NCBI RefSeq assembly: GCF_900142445.1
Contig: NZ_FRAV01000010.1
Coordinates: 1 to 64,000, forward strand
DNA: 64,000 nt
Reading direction: 5' to 3'
Source of the DNA: Chryseobacterium polytrichastri
GTDB lineage: Bacteria > Bacteroidota > Bacteroidia > Flavobacteriales > Weeksellaceae
Part shown: positions 51,172-60,933 of the stretch, in pieces
Position numbering within the stretch: position 1 is the stretch's first letter
How the letters are laid out: the number at the start of each line of letters is the position of its first letter
Translations under genes and position numbers: made by a program
The notes under the pieces: generated by a model
What the model saw: the letters and a program-made list of their open reading frames with translations, nothing else
The model's database searches: none
What the model was told of the DNA's origin: nothing

Positions 51172-53082
51172 ATGTTTAACATAGAAACGTTAAGGTCAAA
51201 ATCCGTAACGGAACTGACTAAAATCTTAAAGGATTTGGGCGTTAAAGTTGCAAGAAACAGCAATGAGAATGATAAAATCTTTGCAGTTCTTGATTTTCAG
51301 GCTTCTAACCCTAAAGTTGCAAAAGATTATTTCAACGCCACAGAAAGCAGTATGAATACTGAAGAAAATCCACCAGAGAAAGAAGCGAAAGCTCCTGTAA
51401 AAAAGGCTGCTCCGAAAAGGACGCCAAAACCAAAGCCTGAGGCAAAAGCTCCGGTAGAAACAAAACCAAAAGAAGAAGACGAGAAAGCTGTTGAAAAAGA
51501 AATTGTTTCCGAAGAAGTAAAGCCACAAGCTCCTAAAGCTGAAACTGCAGAGGATGCAGCAGCAAAGGCAGAAGCGGCAAGAAAAAAAAGAAAAAGGCTT
51601 CCTACAAATACAAGTAATGTAGATAATCCTGTTCAGGAACAAACAGAAGCTCCTAAAAACACACAACCTCAAGAATCTGCTCCAGCAGTAGAAAAGCCTA
51701 ACAACCCTCGACAACAACAACAGGCTAGACCTCAAAAAGGACAAAACCATCCACAAAACAGTGGAAACCAACATAAAAATCAAAACCCAAACCAAGGTCA
51801 GAGCTCTAATCAAAACCCTAATCAGGGCCAAGCTCAAAATCCTAACCAAGGGCAAAACCAGAATCAAAACCAACATTCGAATCAGAATCAGAACCCTAAT
51901 CAAAATCAAAATAGGAATTCTGACAGACATGATGATCATCAAGAACACCATAGAAAGGAGTTCAACTTTGATGGAATGGTAAGTATTGAGGGGGTTTTAG
52001 AAATACTACCGGATAACTACGGATTTTTACGTTCTTCAGATTTTAGCTATATTTCTTCTCCGGATGATGTATATGTGTCTACTGCACAGATCAGAAATTT
52101 CGGGTTGAAAACGGGTGATACAGTAAGAGGTATTGTAAGACTTCCAAAAGAAGGAGAAAAATACTTTTCTTTATTAAAACCAACTGAAGTTAACGGACGT
52201 GATCTTGCATTCATTAAAGATCGTGTTGCTTTTGAATATTTAACACCACTTTTCCCTGAAGAGAAATTTAACCTGGCAGGAGATAACTCAACGCTTTCTA
52301 CAAGAATTGTTGATTTATTTGCACCAATTGGAAAAGGGCAAAGAGCAATGATCGTTGCACAGCCGAAAACCGGTAAAACGATGTTGTTGAAAGATATTGC
52401 TAATTCTATCGCTTCTAATCATCCTGAAGTATATATGATGGTTCTTTTGATTGACGAACGTCCTGAAGAAGTTACCGATATGGAAAGAAGTGTAAATGCG
52501 GAAGTTATTGCCTCTACATTTGATGAAGCTGCAGATAAGCACGTAAAAGTTGCCAACCTTGTTTTAGCGAAAGCTCAGAGAATGGTTGAATGCGGACATG
52601 ATGTTGTGATTCTATTAGACTCAATTACAAGATTAGCAAGAGCTTACAATACCGTAACGCCTGCATCTGGTAAAGTCCTTTCGGGAGGGGTAGACGCAAA
52701 TGCTCTTCACAAGCCGAAAAGATTCTTCGGAGCGGCAAGAAAAATTGAAGGAGGTGGATCTTTAACCATTATTGCAACAGCTCTTATCGACACAGGTTCT
52801 AAAATGGATGAAGTTATTTTTGAAGAATTCAAAGGTACCGGAAACATGGAACTTCAATTAGACAGAAAAATTGCTAACAGAAGAATTTATCCTGCTATTG
52901 ACTTGATTTCTTCTAGTACAAGAAGAGATGATCTATTGCTTGATGAAGTGACTTCTCAGAGAATGTGGATCTTTAGAAAATACCTTTCTGAAATGAATCC
53001 TGTAGAAGCAATGGAATTTGTAAATAAAAACATCAGAGGAACTTTAAACAATGAAGAGTTCTTGATGTCTATGAATAAATAA
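51172..53082 (+). CDS. rho: Transcription termination factor Rho with long disordered insert
   Basis: This 636-residue Rho helicase has an N-terminal Rho_N-like domain (1-50) and a low-complexity segment at about 61-262. That segment is first Lys/Glu/Ala/Pro-rich, then strongly Asn/Gln-rich (about 189-250) with repeated [12 protein letters not shown] units and a His-rich end. The RNA-binding cold-shock-like domain begins near 266 ([14 protein letters not shown]). The ATPase follows with [19 protein letters not shown] and [12 protein letters not shown]. coli Rho is about 419 residues, so some 200 residues are extra. Rho acts on nascent RNA to end transcription. Confidence 0.96.
   Translation: MFNIETLRSKSVTELTKILKDLGVKVARNSNENDKIFAVLDFQASNPKVAKDYFNATESSMNTEENPPEKEAKAPVKKAAPKRTPKPKPEAKAPVETKPKEEDEKAVEKEIVSEEVKPQAPKAETAEDAAAKAEAARKKRKRLPTNTSNVDNPVQEQTEAPKNTQPQESAPAVEKPNNPRQQQQARPQKGQNHPQNSGNQHKNQNPNQGQSSNQNPNQGQAQNPNQGQNQNQNQHSNQNQNPNQNQNRNSDRHDDHQEHHRKEFNFDGMVSIEGVLEILPDNYGFLRSSDFSYISSPDDVYVSTAQIRNFGLKTGDTVRGIVRLPKEGEKYFSLLKPTEVNGRDLAFIKDRVAFEYLTPLFPEEKFNLAGDNSTLSTRIVDLFAPIGKGQRAMIVAQPKTGKTMLLKDIANSIASNHPEVYMMVLLIDERPEEVTDMERSVNAEVIASTFDEAADKHVKVANLVLAKAQRMVECGHDVVILLDSITRLARAYNTVTPASGKVLSGGVDANALHKPKRFFGAARKIEGGGSLTIIATALIDTGSKMDEVIFEEFKGTGNMELQLDRKIANRRIYPAIDLISSSTRRDDLLLDEVTSQRMWIFRKYLSEMNPVEAMEFVNKNIRGTLNNEEFLMSMNK
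51736..51921 (+). repeat. Asn/Gln codon repeat inside rho
   Basis: Loose tandem units rich in aat/aac and caa/cag encode the NQNPNQGQ repeats of Rho residues about 189-250. Units such as 'aaccaaggtcag' and 'aatcagggccaa' recur with synonymous changes, so the protein pattern is better kept than the DNA. Confidence 0.7.
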
Positions 53083-53106
53083 TTTAATTTAATATTGTTA
53101 AATAAG

Positions 53107-53135
53107 AAGCACGGGTTTTATATCTGTGCTTTTTG
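53107..53135 (+). terminator. Terminator after rho
   Basis: Stem AAGCAC (53107-53112) and GTGCTT (53126-53131) followed by T5. Confidence 0.65.
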
Positions 53136-53227
53136 TTTTGATTTTTTCTAAACTTAATTTTTTTAATTAAAAGTATGATAGAATCTACGATATCAATGTT
53201 AAAGATTTATTAAAATAATCTCCAATT

Positions 53228-53259
53228 TTTGATAATCGATCATTTATTGGCTAACTTTG
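53228..53259 (+). promoter_or_regulatory. Full promoter of the superoxide dismutase gene
   Basis: TTTG (53228-53231), 20 bp, TAACTTTG (53252-53259). It places the transcript start after the ATG at 53257 and so fixes translation at 53284. Confidence 0.8.
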
Positions 53260-53283
53260 AATTATAACATTAAAAATAAAATT

Positions 53284-53880
53284 ATGTCATTTGAATTACC
53301 AAAATTAGGATATGCTTACGATGCATTAGAGCCTACTATTGATGCAAAAACTATGGAAATTCACCATACAAAACATCACCAAGCATATATCGACAATTTA
53401 AATAAAGCAATTGAAGGTACTGAACTAGCTGGAAAAACGATCGAAGAGATCTGCCAGACTGGAACTGATAAGCCTGCAGTAAGAAATAATGGTGGAGGTC
53501 ACTTCAACCACTCTTTATTCTGGGAAGTTTTAACACCTGGAGGAAGCAATGAGCCTGTAGGAAATGTAAAAGCTGCTATCGAAACTTATGGTGGTCTTGA
53601 AAAATTCAAAAATGATTTTTCTGATGCTGCTAAAACAAGATTCGGTTCTGGATGGGCTTGGTTAGTGAAAAACGCTGACGGTTCTGTTTCTGTTTCTTCA
53701 ACTCCAAACCAAGATAATCCATTAATGCCTGTTGCAGACGTTAAAGGAACTCCTGTTTTAGGTTTAGATGTTTGGGAGCATGCTTATTATTTAAACTACC
53801 AAAACAGAAGACCTGACTATGTTTCAGCATTTTTCTCTGTTGTAAACTGGGACAAAGTTGAGGAATTATTCAACAAATAA
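53284..53880 (+). CDS. Superoxide dismutase, Fe/Mn type
   Basis: This 198-residue cytoplasmic enzyme converts superoxide to peroxide and oxygen. Metal ligands are the His in [12 protein letters not shown], the His in [12 protein letters not shown], and Asp and His in [21 protein letters not shown]. Iron or manganese preference cannot be settled by eye. Its own strong promoter and a downstream terminator make it a single-gene unit. Confidence 0.96.
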   Translation: MSFELPKLGYAYDALEPTIDAKTMEIHHTKHHQAYIDNLNKAIEGTELAGKTIEEICQTGTDKPAVRNNGGGHFNHSLFWEVLTPGGSNEPVGNVKAAIETYGGLEKFKNDFSDAAKTRFGSGWAWLVKNADGSVSVSSTPNQDNPLMPVADVKGTPVLGLDVWEHAYYLNYQNRRPDYVSAFFSVVNWDKVEELFNK

Positions 53881-53898
53881 TTTTTTAGCGATATAAAT

Positions 53899-53931
53899 AA
53901 AAAAGGTTCAGAATTTTCTGAACCTTTTTTT
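53899..53931. terminator. Terminator between the sod and DUF6146 genes
   Basis: Long stem, left arm 53899-53913 and right arm 53916-53930, core AGGTTCAGAA/TTCTGAACCT, with A and T tracts on both sides. It serves both convergent genes. Confidence 0.9.
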
Positions 53932-53934
53932 ATT

Positions 53935-54354
53935 TTACCTAATAGCATCACTTCCGTAAAGTCCGTTCATTCGTAATCCATATTTCCAGTTTACATAAGC
54001 AAAAACTTGATACAGCTTATATTCGAATTTTAAGCCGTAATTTTCTTTCGAATCATAATCAATAGAAGATTCAATTACATTTCGATATTTGCCAGAGGTA
54101 TAGTAGGAATTCCATTCGCTGACCAGAAATGTATTTTTAGTTTTTAAATAAGATTCTGAGTATTGGCTCATGGGTTTTGCGATAGCACTTAGGAAATAAT
54201 CAAATTGGGTATCTATTACTGTAAGATCCCATTCGCCATCATCATTCTTTTCAGGTTTCATTTCTGATTTCTTTGTATCACTTTTAGGGTTAGTTTGTGC
54301 TGAACAACTAAAAGGAATATATATGATAAATAATAGTAGAATTAAATTTTTCAT
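53935..54354 (-). CDS. DUF6146 lipoprotein
   Basis: This 139-residue protein has a lipoprotein signal with lipobox near IPFSC and a Lys/Asp-rich linker. The conserved C-terminal half (VSEWNSYYTSGKYRNVIES, SKENYGLKFEYKLYQVFAYV, NWKYGL) matches what I recall of DUF6146. The start MKNLILL at 54354 gives the best signal peptide. The function is unknown. Confidence 0.78.
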   Translation of the reverse strand: MKNLILLLFIIYIPFSCSAQTNPKSDTKKSEMKPEKNDDGEWDLTVIDTQFDYFLSAIAKPMSQYSESYLKTKNTFLVSEWNSYYTSGKYRNVIESSIDYDSKENYGLKFEYKLYQVFAYVNWKYGLRMNGLYGSDAIR

Positions 54355-54403
54355 ATTCATAAAGTTACACAAAAAAAAGCACCCGAATCGAGTGCTTTAT
54401 ATG

Positions 54404-55594
54404 CTATGGTTCTTTTTGAAGAATGACAAATGCCGGAAAGTGGTCACTATAGCCTCCTGTAAATTGATCCCCATTCCAGGATCTGAAAGGATAACCTTTG
54501 TAATTTCCTTCTTTGTTGACTAAATAAGCCGGAGCAAAGATTTCAGCTTTGAAAACCGAATATTCTTTAGTTACCTGATCCGAAATTAAGTTCTTAGAAA
54601 CAATGATTTGATCAAACAAGTTAGGTGCATCCTGATATGCTAAAGAAGCAATTCCTTTTTTATATAAAGGATACATTAAATTAAGATAAGGATTTTCTTC
54701 AGTTAAATCTTTTGGATTAGCCTGAGCTTTTAAATGATTTTTTAAACTTGAACTTACAGGATCGTCATTAAAATCACCCATCGCAAACAATTTAGTACTA
54801 GGATCTGCTGTTCTGATGCTGTCCATTTGTTGTTTTAATAAAGCAGCAGCCGCGTTTCTTTTTGGTAAAGAAATGGCTTCACCACCTCTTCTGGAAGGCC
54901 AGTGATTCATAAAGAATGCTACTTTTTCATTATCAAGGAAACCGGTAACGACTAAGATATCTCTAGTGTATTCTCTCTTTCCATTATCTCCATAAACTTT
55001 CAACTCTTTTTTAAGAGAATTGGTTATGGTAAATCTTCTTTTTTGATAGATCAGGGCTACATCAATTCCTCTGTAGTCATATGAGTTATAATGAATAATT
55101 CCGTAATCGAACTTGGCTAAAGCAGGTTGCTTAATTAGGTCTTCAATTACCTGTCTGTTTTCAACCTCAATTAGACCTACAACTGCAGGAGCTGTTTTGG
55201 TATATTGTGAACCTAATTCTGAAATTACCTTAGCTTCATTAGCCAATTTAGCATTGTAAATTTTAGTATTATAGTTTTTAGCGCTTTTTGGAGTAAATTC
55301 TTCAGAACCACTTTGGTATCTTACGACTTTTTTCCCTTTCAGAGCTCCGTCACTCCATTGTCCGTCATATTTTTCAGCTTCTAAAAATTTAATAGAATCT
55401 AAAGGAATGCTTCTGTGAAAGGCCGGATTTTTTATATCTTTTGTGCCATCTATATAGTCTGCGGAACGTATAGTGTCCCAAAGGTTTTCTACATTTAAAA
55501 AGCCTACCGCGGCAACTTTTCTTAATTTACCTTGCTGTTGTGCGAAAGTCATTACCGAACAAATAACGGCAAAAAAACTTAAAAATTTTCTCAT
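54404..55594 (-). CDS. Secreted endonuclease/exonuclease/phosphatase-family protein
   Basis: This 396-residue exported protein has a signal peptide (FLSFFAVICSVMTFAQ). The EEP fold is indicated by NVENLWDT, GLIEVENRQVI (catalytic Glu), NHWPSRRGG, AMGDFNDDP and the terminal GYSDHFPAF (Asp-His). It is likely a periplasmic or extracellular DNase. It is divergent from a TonB receptor and DUF5689 lipoprotein gene, which suggests a nucleic-acid scavenging unit. Confidence 0.9.
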   Translation of the reverse strand: MRKFLSFFAVICSVMTFAQQQGKLRKVAAVGFLNVENLWDTIRSADYIDGTKDIKNPAFHRSIPLDSIKFLEAEKYDGQWSDGALKGKKVVRYQSGSEEFTPKSAKNYNTKIYNAKLANEAKVISELGSQYTKTAPAVVGLIEVENRQVIEDLIKQPALAKFDYGIIHYNSYDYRGIDVALIYQKRRFTITNSLKKELKVYGDNGKREYTRDILVVTGFLDNEKVAFFMNHWPSRRGGEAISLPKRNAAAALLKQQMDSIRTADPSTKLFAMGDFNDDPVSSSLKNHLKAQANPKDLTEENPYLNLMYPLYKKGIASLAYQDAPNLFDQIIVSKNLISDQVTKEYSVFKAEIFAPAYLVNKEGNYKGYPFRSWNGDQFTGGYSDHFPAFVILQKEP

Positions 55595-55832
55595 TGAATA
55601 TTAAAATTAATTAATCGACAAATTTACTTTTTTTTAACTCTTTCAGTTTTAAATAATTGTAAATTTATAATAATTTAATGAAGAGCTAATTGCTTTTTGC
55701 TTAAAAGCTTGCAATGTTAAGAAAAAATAATGTTAAAAAAGTTTTAAATTATAAAATTTGATTAAATTTGTGCCCCCAAGTTTTAACTTATTGATAATTA
55801 AGGTGAAAAGTGTTTAAAAAAATAATATACTC
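55595..55832. promoter_or_regulatory. Divergent promoter region, nuclease and TonB receptor
   Basis: Very AT-rich DNA. A minus-strand TAAATTTG at 55619-55626 serves the nuclease gene, and a plus-strand TAAATTTG at 55763-55770 could serve the TonB-receptor gene. No -33 TTTG is found at the right spacing for either. Confidence 0.5.
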
Positions 55833-58700
55833 ATGATTAAAAAACTATCATTAGTCTCTTTATTTACTTTACTTCCTGCTTCGTTTTATTTTGCGCAAAC
55901 TACAGTATTTGCGTATCTTAAGGATGCTGATGGAAAGGCCATTGAAAAGGCCGGAGTAAATTTAAAAGGGAATGAAAATGATGTAACGGCCGATAAAATT
56001 GGATATTTCCAGTTTGTTGATTTGCAGCCGGGGCATTACCAAATTGTGATTGCAAAACCGAATTACGAAACAAAAGTAATGGAGTTTGATGTAGTCAGTG
56101 ACGAGAAAAGAAAAGATCTAGGGTCTATTACTCTGTATTCTGCTCTTACGAATGCAGATCAAGGGTTAGCTATCATAGATAGCGGTAGCGATGATGAAGG
56201 TGGCGGTAGCCAATCTTCAACAGTAGGCTTGCTGCAGTCTTCTCAGGATGTATTCAGCAGAATTGCAGCATTTGATTTAGGGTTTTACTGGTTCCGTCCG
56301 AGAGGAATTGACGGAAGATCAGGAGAAACTATGTTGAATGGTGTTTCTATGGTTAAATCTGATAACGGTAATGTCGATTTTGGAAACTGGGGTGGTCTTA
56401 ATGAGATCACAAGATACCCTGAGATTTCTGCAAATCATTCACCATCAGAATATGCATTTGGTGGAAACAGCTCAGTTATTTATAAAAATACAAAGGCTAG
56501 TGAGTATAGAAAAGGATTCCAGTTCACTCAATCTTTAACGAACAGAAATTACAGAAACAGAACATCTCTAAGATATACCTCAGGAATGAGTAAAAAAGGA
56601 TGGGCATTTACGGTAATGGGAGCTAGAAGATGGGCGGAAGAAGGAATTCAGGAAGGAACCTTTTATGATGCTTACGGTGCTTATGTTGGCATAGAGAAAA
56701 AATTTAGTGATAAACATACCATAACGTTTAATGCTATTGGTGCGCCTTACAGAAGATCTACGGCGAGTCCGAGTACTCAGGAAGTTTATGATTACAGAGG
56801 TGTACATTATAATTCTTATTGGGGATATCAGGATGGTAAACAAAGAAGTGAAAGGGTAAGAAAAGGTTTTCAGCCTTTATTCCAACTTCAGGATTTCTGG
56901 AAAATCAATAAAAAATCAAGTCTTTGGACATCTGTTTCTTATCAGTTTGGAAAGGACAAAGGTTCTCGTTTAGACTGGCAGAATGTACAAAATCCATCAC
57001 CAACTTATTACAGAAACCTACCAAGTTATTATGATTCTTTAGATCCTAATGCTTCTGTTTTAGGTCCAAATGGTGTTACAACTACATCTCAGGATGCTTA
57101 TCAAACTTCATTGGCAGGATGGCAGTCGGGAGATCCTAATGTTACACAATTAAACTGGGACAGACTTTACAGAAGAAATATGCAGCAGCCGGTTGGCAAT
57201 TATTATGGTCAAACAGGAAAAAGAGCTTTATATTATCTTGTAAATGATGTAAGTGACGATAAAATATGGAATGCTGCAACGCATTTTATTCACAATTTTA
57301 ATGATACGACTAAATTCTTATTGAATGTATCTTATCAAAATTATCGTTCTGAACAATACAGAGAAGTAAATGATCTTTTAGGTGCTGATTTTGTATTGAA
57401 CAAAGATCCATTTGCAGCAACAAACCAACCGGGAAAATCTGGTTTATATAATGAAGGAGAGCAAAATGTAACGAAAAAAGTAGGTGATAAAATGACTTAC
57501 GACTACATTTTCAGAAGACAAGAAGTAAAAGTAAATCCGGGATTGAAATTTTCTACAGGAAAGTTTGATGTATTTATTTCTGCTACGGCGGGATATTCTA
57601 CTTCAAGCAGAGAGGGATTATTCAATCATTATTTATACAAAGATTCTCAAGGAAAAGGAGCTGATTACAACTTCTGGAATTTTGGAATGAAAGGACAAGC
57701 TGTATATAAAGTGAATGGTAGAAACTTCATTGTATACAACGGGGCATATTATTCTCAAGCACCTTTCTTGGAGGATTTATTCATTAACCCTAGGGTAAAC
57801 GGATCTACTGCTCCTAATATTAAGAATATGGTTGTGAATGCTAACGACCTTAGTTATGTGATCTCTACACCTTTCTTGAAAATGAGATTAACAGGTTACT
57901 TAGTAGATACAAGCAACGAAACGACAGTGCAAAGATTCTTTGCCGATGGTATTCCGTTGGAAAGTATAGATGCTGATGGTAACCAAACCAATGTACAGAG
58001 TGCTTTTGTAACTCAGGTAATGACTGATGTTAAGAAAAGAAATATGGGGGTAGAATTAGGATTTGATGTTAAAGTTATTCCTACTTTATCTTTACAGGGA
58101 TTAGCAAGTTACGGACAGTATACTTACAAAAATGACCCAATGACTTACTTTGCATCTGATGCAGCGGGGGTTTTTGCCAATGGTCTTTCTTATACAAGTG
58201 TAGGCAAATCTTATATTAAAAACTATCGTCAGGGAGGAACTCCTCAGCAGGCGTTCTCTTTAGGTTTCCGTTATAACAACCCTAAATACTGGTGGGTAGG
58301 TGCTAACTGGAATTATTTTGATGATAATTATCTAGATCCATCTTCATTGATTAGAACAGAATCATTTGTTCAGAATAGTACGACCTCTACACCGTATTAT
58401 GGTTTAACAGAATCTGATCTTAGAAGAGTTTTACAGCCTAATAAATTGCCATCTTCATTTTTCTTCAATGCTAACGCAGGGAAATCTTGGGTGATCGGGA
58501 AATATTATGTTTTGATTTCTGCATCTGTTAATAATATTTTAGATAATAAAAGATATATTACTGGAGGTTTTGAACAAACACGAAATGCCAAATATCCTAC
58601 TTTTTCTCAGGATCTTGATAGAGAATCTTCACTGTTTGCTCCTAAATACTGGTATACTCAGGGAAGATCATATTTTGTGAATTTACAGTTTAGATTTTAA
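55833..58700 (+). CDS. TonB-dependent receptor with carboxypeptidase-regulatory-like domain
   Basis: This 955-residue outer-membrane receptor has a signal peptide to about 21 and a carboxypeptidase-D-regulatory-like beta-sandwich (22-105; AYLKDADGKAIEKAGVNLKG). An acidic Gly/Ser linker (about 113-130) leads to a plug with WFRPRGIDGRSGETMLNG and a 22-strand-type barrel ending in RSYFVNLQFRF. The DUF5689 lipoprotein gene follows after 35 bp. This is not a SusC by sequence, and its cargo is unknown; nucleotides or phosphate compounds are suggested by the divergent nuclease. Confidence 0.92.
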   Translation: MIKKLSLVSLFTLLPASFYFAQTTVFAYLKDADGKAIEKAGVNLKGNENDVTADKIGYFQFVDLQPGHYQIVIAKPNYETKVMEFDVVSDEKRKDLGSITLYSALTNADQGLAIIDSGSDDEGGGSQSSTVGLLQSSQDVFSRIAAFDLGFYWFRPRGIDGRSGETMLNGVSMVKSDNGNVDFGNWGGLNEITRYPEISANHSPSEYAFGGNSSVIYKNTKASEYRKGFQFTQSLTNRNYRNRTSLRYTSGMSKKGWAFTVMGARRWAEEGIQEGTFYDAYGAYVGIEKKFSDKHTITFNAIGAPYRRSTASPSTQEVYDYRGVHYNSYWGYQDGKQRSERVRKGFQPLFQLQDFWKINKKSSLWTSVSYQFGKDKGSRLDWQNVQNPSPTYYRNLPSYYDSLDPNASVLGPNGVTTTSQDAYQTSLAGWQSGDPNVTQLNWDRLYRRNMQQPVGNYYGQTGKRALYYLVNDVSDDKIWNAATHFIHNFNDTTKFLLNVSYQNYRSEQYREVNDLLGADFVLNKDPFAATNQPGKSGLYNEGEQNVTKKVGDKMTYDYIFRRQEVKVNPGLKFSTGKFDVFISATAGYSTSSREGLFNHYLYKDSQGKGADYNFWNFGMKGQAVYKVNGRNFIVYNGAYYSQAPFLEDLFINPRVNGSTAPNIKNMVVNANDLSYVISTPFLKMRLTGYLVDTSNETTVQRFFADGIPLESIDADGNQTNVQSAFVTQVMTDVKKRNMGVELGFDVKVIPTLSLQGLASYGQYTYKNDPMTYFASDAAGVFANGLSYTSVGKSYIKNYRQGGTPQQAFSLGFRYNNPKYWWVGANWNYFDDNYLDPSSLIRTESFVQNSTTSTPYYGLTESDLRRVLQPNKLPSSFFFNANAGKSWVIGKYYVLISASVNNILDNKRYITGGFEQTRNAKYPTFSQDLDRESSLFAPKYWYTQGRSYFVNLQFRF

Positions 58701-58735
58701 GAAAAATACGAATAACTACTTTAAAAATTATTAAA

Positions 58736-60127
58736 ATGAACATCAAAAAATATTTAAGTTTAATAACGGGGGTCACATTTGCTGCGATTTCTATTACTTC
58801 TTGTGTACAAAAAGATGAATGGGAAACTCCACCCATTAAGTGTGAGAATAAATTTCCAGCTCCAAATATTTCTTTAGCTGCTTTTAAAGCATTAGCTCCG
58901 GCTACAGGATATACTTTAATTACTACTGACCAAATCTTTGATGGGTATGTAATTTCTTCCGATGAAAACGGAAATTTCTACAAAACAATTTCATTCCAGG
59001 ATAAGTCGGAAAACCCTACAGCTGGTTTACAGATTGAGGTAGATAGAGCAAGTAACTATGCCGATTTTCCTGTAGGAGCGCATATCAGAATAAATGCGAA
59101 AGGTCTGAGAATAGGTTTAGATAGAGGAACTGTGAAAATAGGTTCCGTAGATCCTACTTACTCAATTGGTAGAATTCCTGGATCTTTGGTTGGGAGATAT
59201 GTTTCTGGAGTTTGTAATGGTAATGGGCTTGAGGTAGTAGCTATTAAGCCTCTAGAATTGCCTAACCTTGGAGCTGCTAAAAGTGATCAATATATTAATA
59301 CATTGGTTAAAGTACCTAATTCACAATTTGTAATTGGAGATGTTTTCCCTGTGAACAAAACTTTTATTGACTATGTTGCAGGTGCAGGAGTAGATACAGA
59401 CAGAACTTTGGAAGATGCTTCTGGAAATACGGTTACTGTTAGAAACTCAGGTTTCTTTTCAGAAGGAGCCTCTTTATTACCAAAAGGAAACGGCGATATT
59501 ACTTTTGTAGTGAGTCGTTATAATAGTACATGGCAAATGTTTATTAGAAACACTAAGGATATTAACTTTAAAGGAAATAGAGTAGATGCTACACCGCCAA
59601 AAGGAGGTACAGCAATCACGTATTCTGGAAATTTCCTAGAAAATTTTGAAAGTTATTCGCTTACGCCTACAAACTTGGAAGTTTATCCTAAATATGTAAA
59701 TGATCCACTTCTTGGAAACAGATATTGGCAGTTAAAAAGTTTTAGTAATAATAAATATATTCAGTTAGGAGCAAATTCAGGTTCTGGAAGCTACTTAACT
59801 TATTTCATCGTTCCAATTGATTTTACAGCAGCTAACACATTTAAGTTTGATGTTAACGTTGGATTCTATAATGGGAATGCTCTGAAAGTTTATACGACTA
59901 CAAATTATACTCCACTTGGAGATATCACTGCTGCTACATTAACTGATATTACTTCAGCGTTTACTATTCCAACAGCACCTACAAATGCATATGGAACGAT
60001 AGCACCTGCTGGAACATATAATATCCCAGCATCACTTACTGGTAACGGTTTTGTTGTGTTCGAATATTCAGGAGCTTCGAATGGAGCAACAACTACTATT
60101 CAATTAGATAACATTCAGGCTCAATAA
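58736..60127 (+). CDS. DUF5689 surface lipoprotein
   Basis: This 463-residue lipoprotein has lipobox ISITSC (Cys23). The DUF5689 region (about 40-280) has OB-fold-like strands (DGYVISSDENGNFYKTISFQD, ADFPVGAHIRINAKGLRIGLDRG). A C-terminal beta-rich domain (about 300-463, ENFESYSLTPTNLEVYP) resembles a carbohydrate- or ligand-binding module. It is cotranscribed with the TonB receptor and likely acts as its substrate-binding partner. Confidence 0.87.
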   Translation: MNIKKYLSLITGVTFAAISITSCVQKDEWETPPIKCENKFPAPNISLAAFKALAPATGYTLITTDQIFDGYVISSDENGNFYKTISFQDKSENPTAGLQIEVDRASNYADFPVGAHIRINAKGLRIGLDRGTVKIGSVDPTYSIGRIPGSLVGRYVSGVCNGNGLEVVAIKPLELPNLGAAKSDQYINTLVKVPNSQFVIGDVFPVNKTFIDYVAGAGVDTDRTLEDASGNTVTVRNSGFFSEGASLLPKGNGDITFVVSRYNSTWQMFIRNTKDINFKGNRVDATPPKGGTAITYSGNFLENFESYSLTPTNLEVYPKYVNDPLLGNRYWQLKSFSNNKYIQLGANSGSGSYLTYFIVPIDFTAANTFKFDVNVGFYNGNALKVYTTTNYTPLGDITAATLTDITSAFTIPTAPTNAYGTIAPAGTYNIPASLTGNGFVVFEYSGASNGATTTIQLDNIQAQ

Positions 60128-60149
60128 ATTGAACTTGATTCATTAATCA

Positions 60150-60185
60150 AAGAGGCTGTTCGAAAGACCAGCCTCTTATTTTTGT
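60150..60185 (+). terminator. Terminator after the DUF5689 gene
   Basis: A 9-bp perfect stem AAGAGGCTG (60150-60158) and CAGCCTCTT (60169-60177) followed by a T-rich tract. Confidence 0.85.
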
Positions 60186-60350
60186 CAATTTCTACCCCTT
60201 TTTCTATATCAAAATTAATGAAATTGTAATTCTGAAGGTCTTTTTACTCATGGATTAGATGGAGGGTTTTATTTCCTGTAAACTCAAAATAATACTAAAT
60301 GCCTTGTGAGAAGTGTTTTCATTCAAGAAGGTTATGGGAAATTAATGCAA

Positions 60351-60380
60351 TTAAAAAACCACTGCAAAAAACAGTGGCTT
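60351..60380 (-). terminator. Terminator after the DUF6702 gene
   Basis: CCACTG (60359-60364) pairs with CAGTGG (60372-60377). On the minus strand it is followed by T6. The gene's stop is at 60405. Confidence 0.72.
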
Positions 60381-60404
60381 ATTATTTAAACTAAATTTTT
60401 TCTT

Positions 60405-60875
60405 TTAAAAAGAAACTTCATTCACTTCTTTTCCGCGTTGGAAATTCATTGTTTTCTGGCTTCCTTTGTAAGCAATATTAACTAAATTAATTTGCTTAGG
60501 AAAAGCGCTTAGAAGTATGGTATTTTTAATTTTTAAGGTACTTATTTCCGAAACGCCGCTGGTTTCAAAATATACCCAAACTGTTTCTCCGCTTACCTGA
60601 CTTCCTGTAAAGGTAATGGTCTTTGGAGAATCATTAACGTACACGTCGAAGTTATTATTTACATATTTCTTTACTTCTGCTTCAAACCCTGCTGTGTTAG
60701 GATTTATTTTTATAGCATCCGAAATATGGGCTGTATTCATCTTTGTGGTAAACTTCAACGTCTTGCTTCCATCAATATAATCAACTTTAGTCATTGAAGA
60801 GAAAAAGTCTACACTCATGAAACTCGTTAACACAAAAAATGTTAATATTCCTGATATATATAAAAGTTTTTTCAT
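60405..60875 (-). CDS. DUF6702-like exported protein
   Basis: This 156-residue protein has a signal peptide or membrane anchor (LLYISGILTFFVLTSFM). The mature domain (MTKVDYIDGSKTLKFTTKMNTAHISDAI, then VWVYFETSGV and IKNTILLSAFPKQINLVNI) resembles DUF6702 of Bacteroidota. The start at 60875 gives a better signal than an upstream ATG. The function is unknown. Confidence 0.75.
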   Translation of the reverse strand: MKKLLYISGILTFFVLTSFMSVDFFSSMTKVDYIDGSKTLKFTTKMNTAHISDAIKINPNTAGFEAEVKKYVNNNFDVYVNDSPKTITFTGSQVSGETVWVYFETSGVSEISTLKIKNTILLSAFPKQINLVNIAYKGSQKTMNFQRGKEVNEVSF

Positions 60876-60933
60876 TCTAATTAATAGATTTACAATCATA
60901 GTTGTTAGTTATAAGTCACAAATAATATGCCAA

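Noticed and set aside
51226..51951. Long minus-strand open frame of about 241 codons opposite rho.
   Set aside because: It is a by-product of the repetitive Asn/Gln-rich part of rho. Its translation is hydrophobic low-complexity sequence with no family features.
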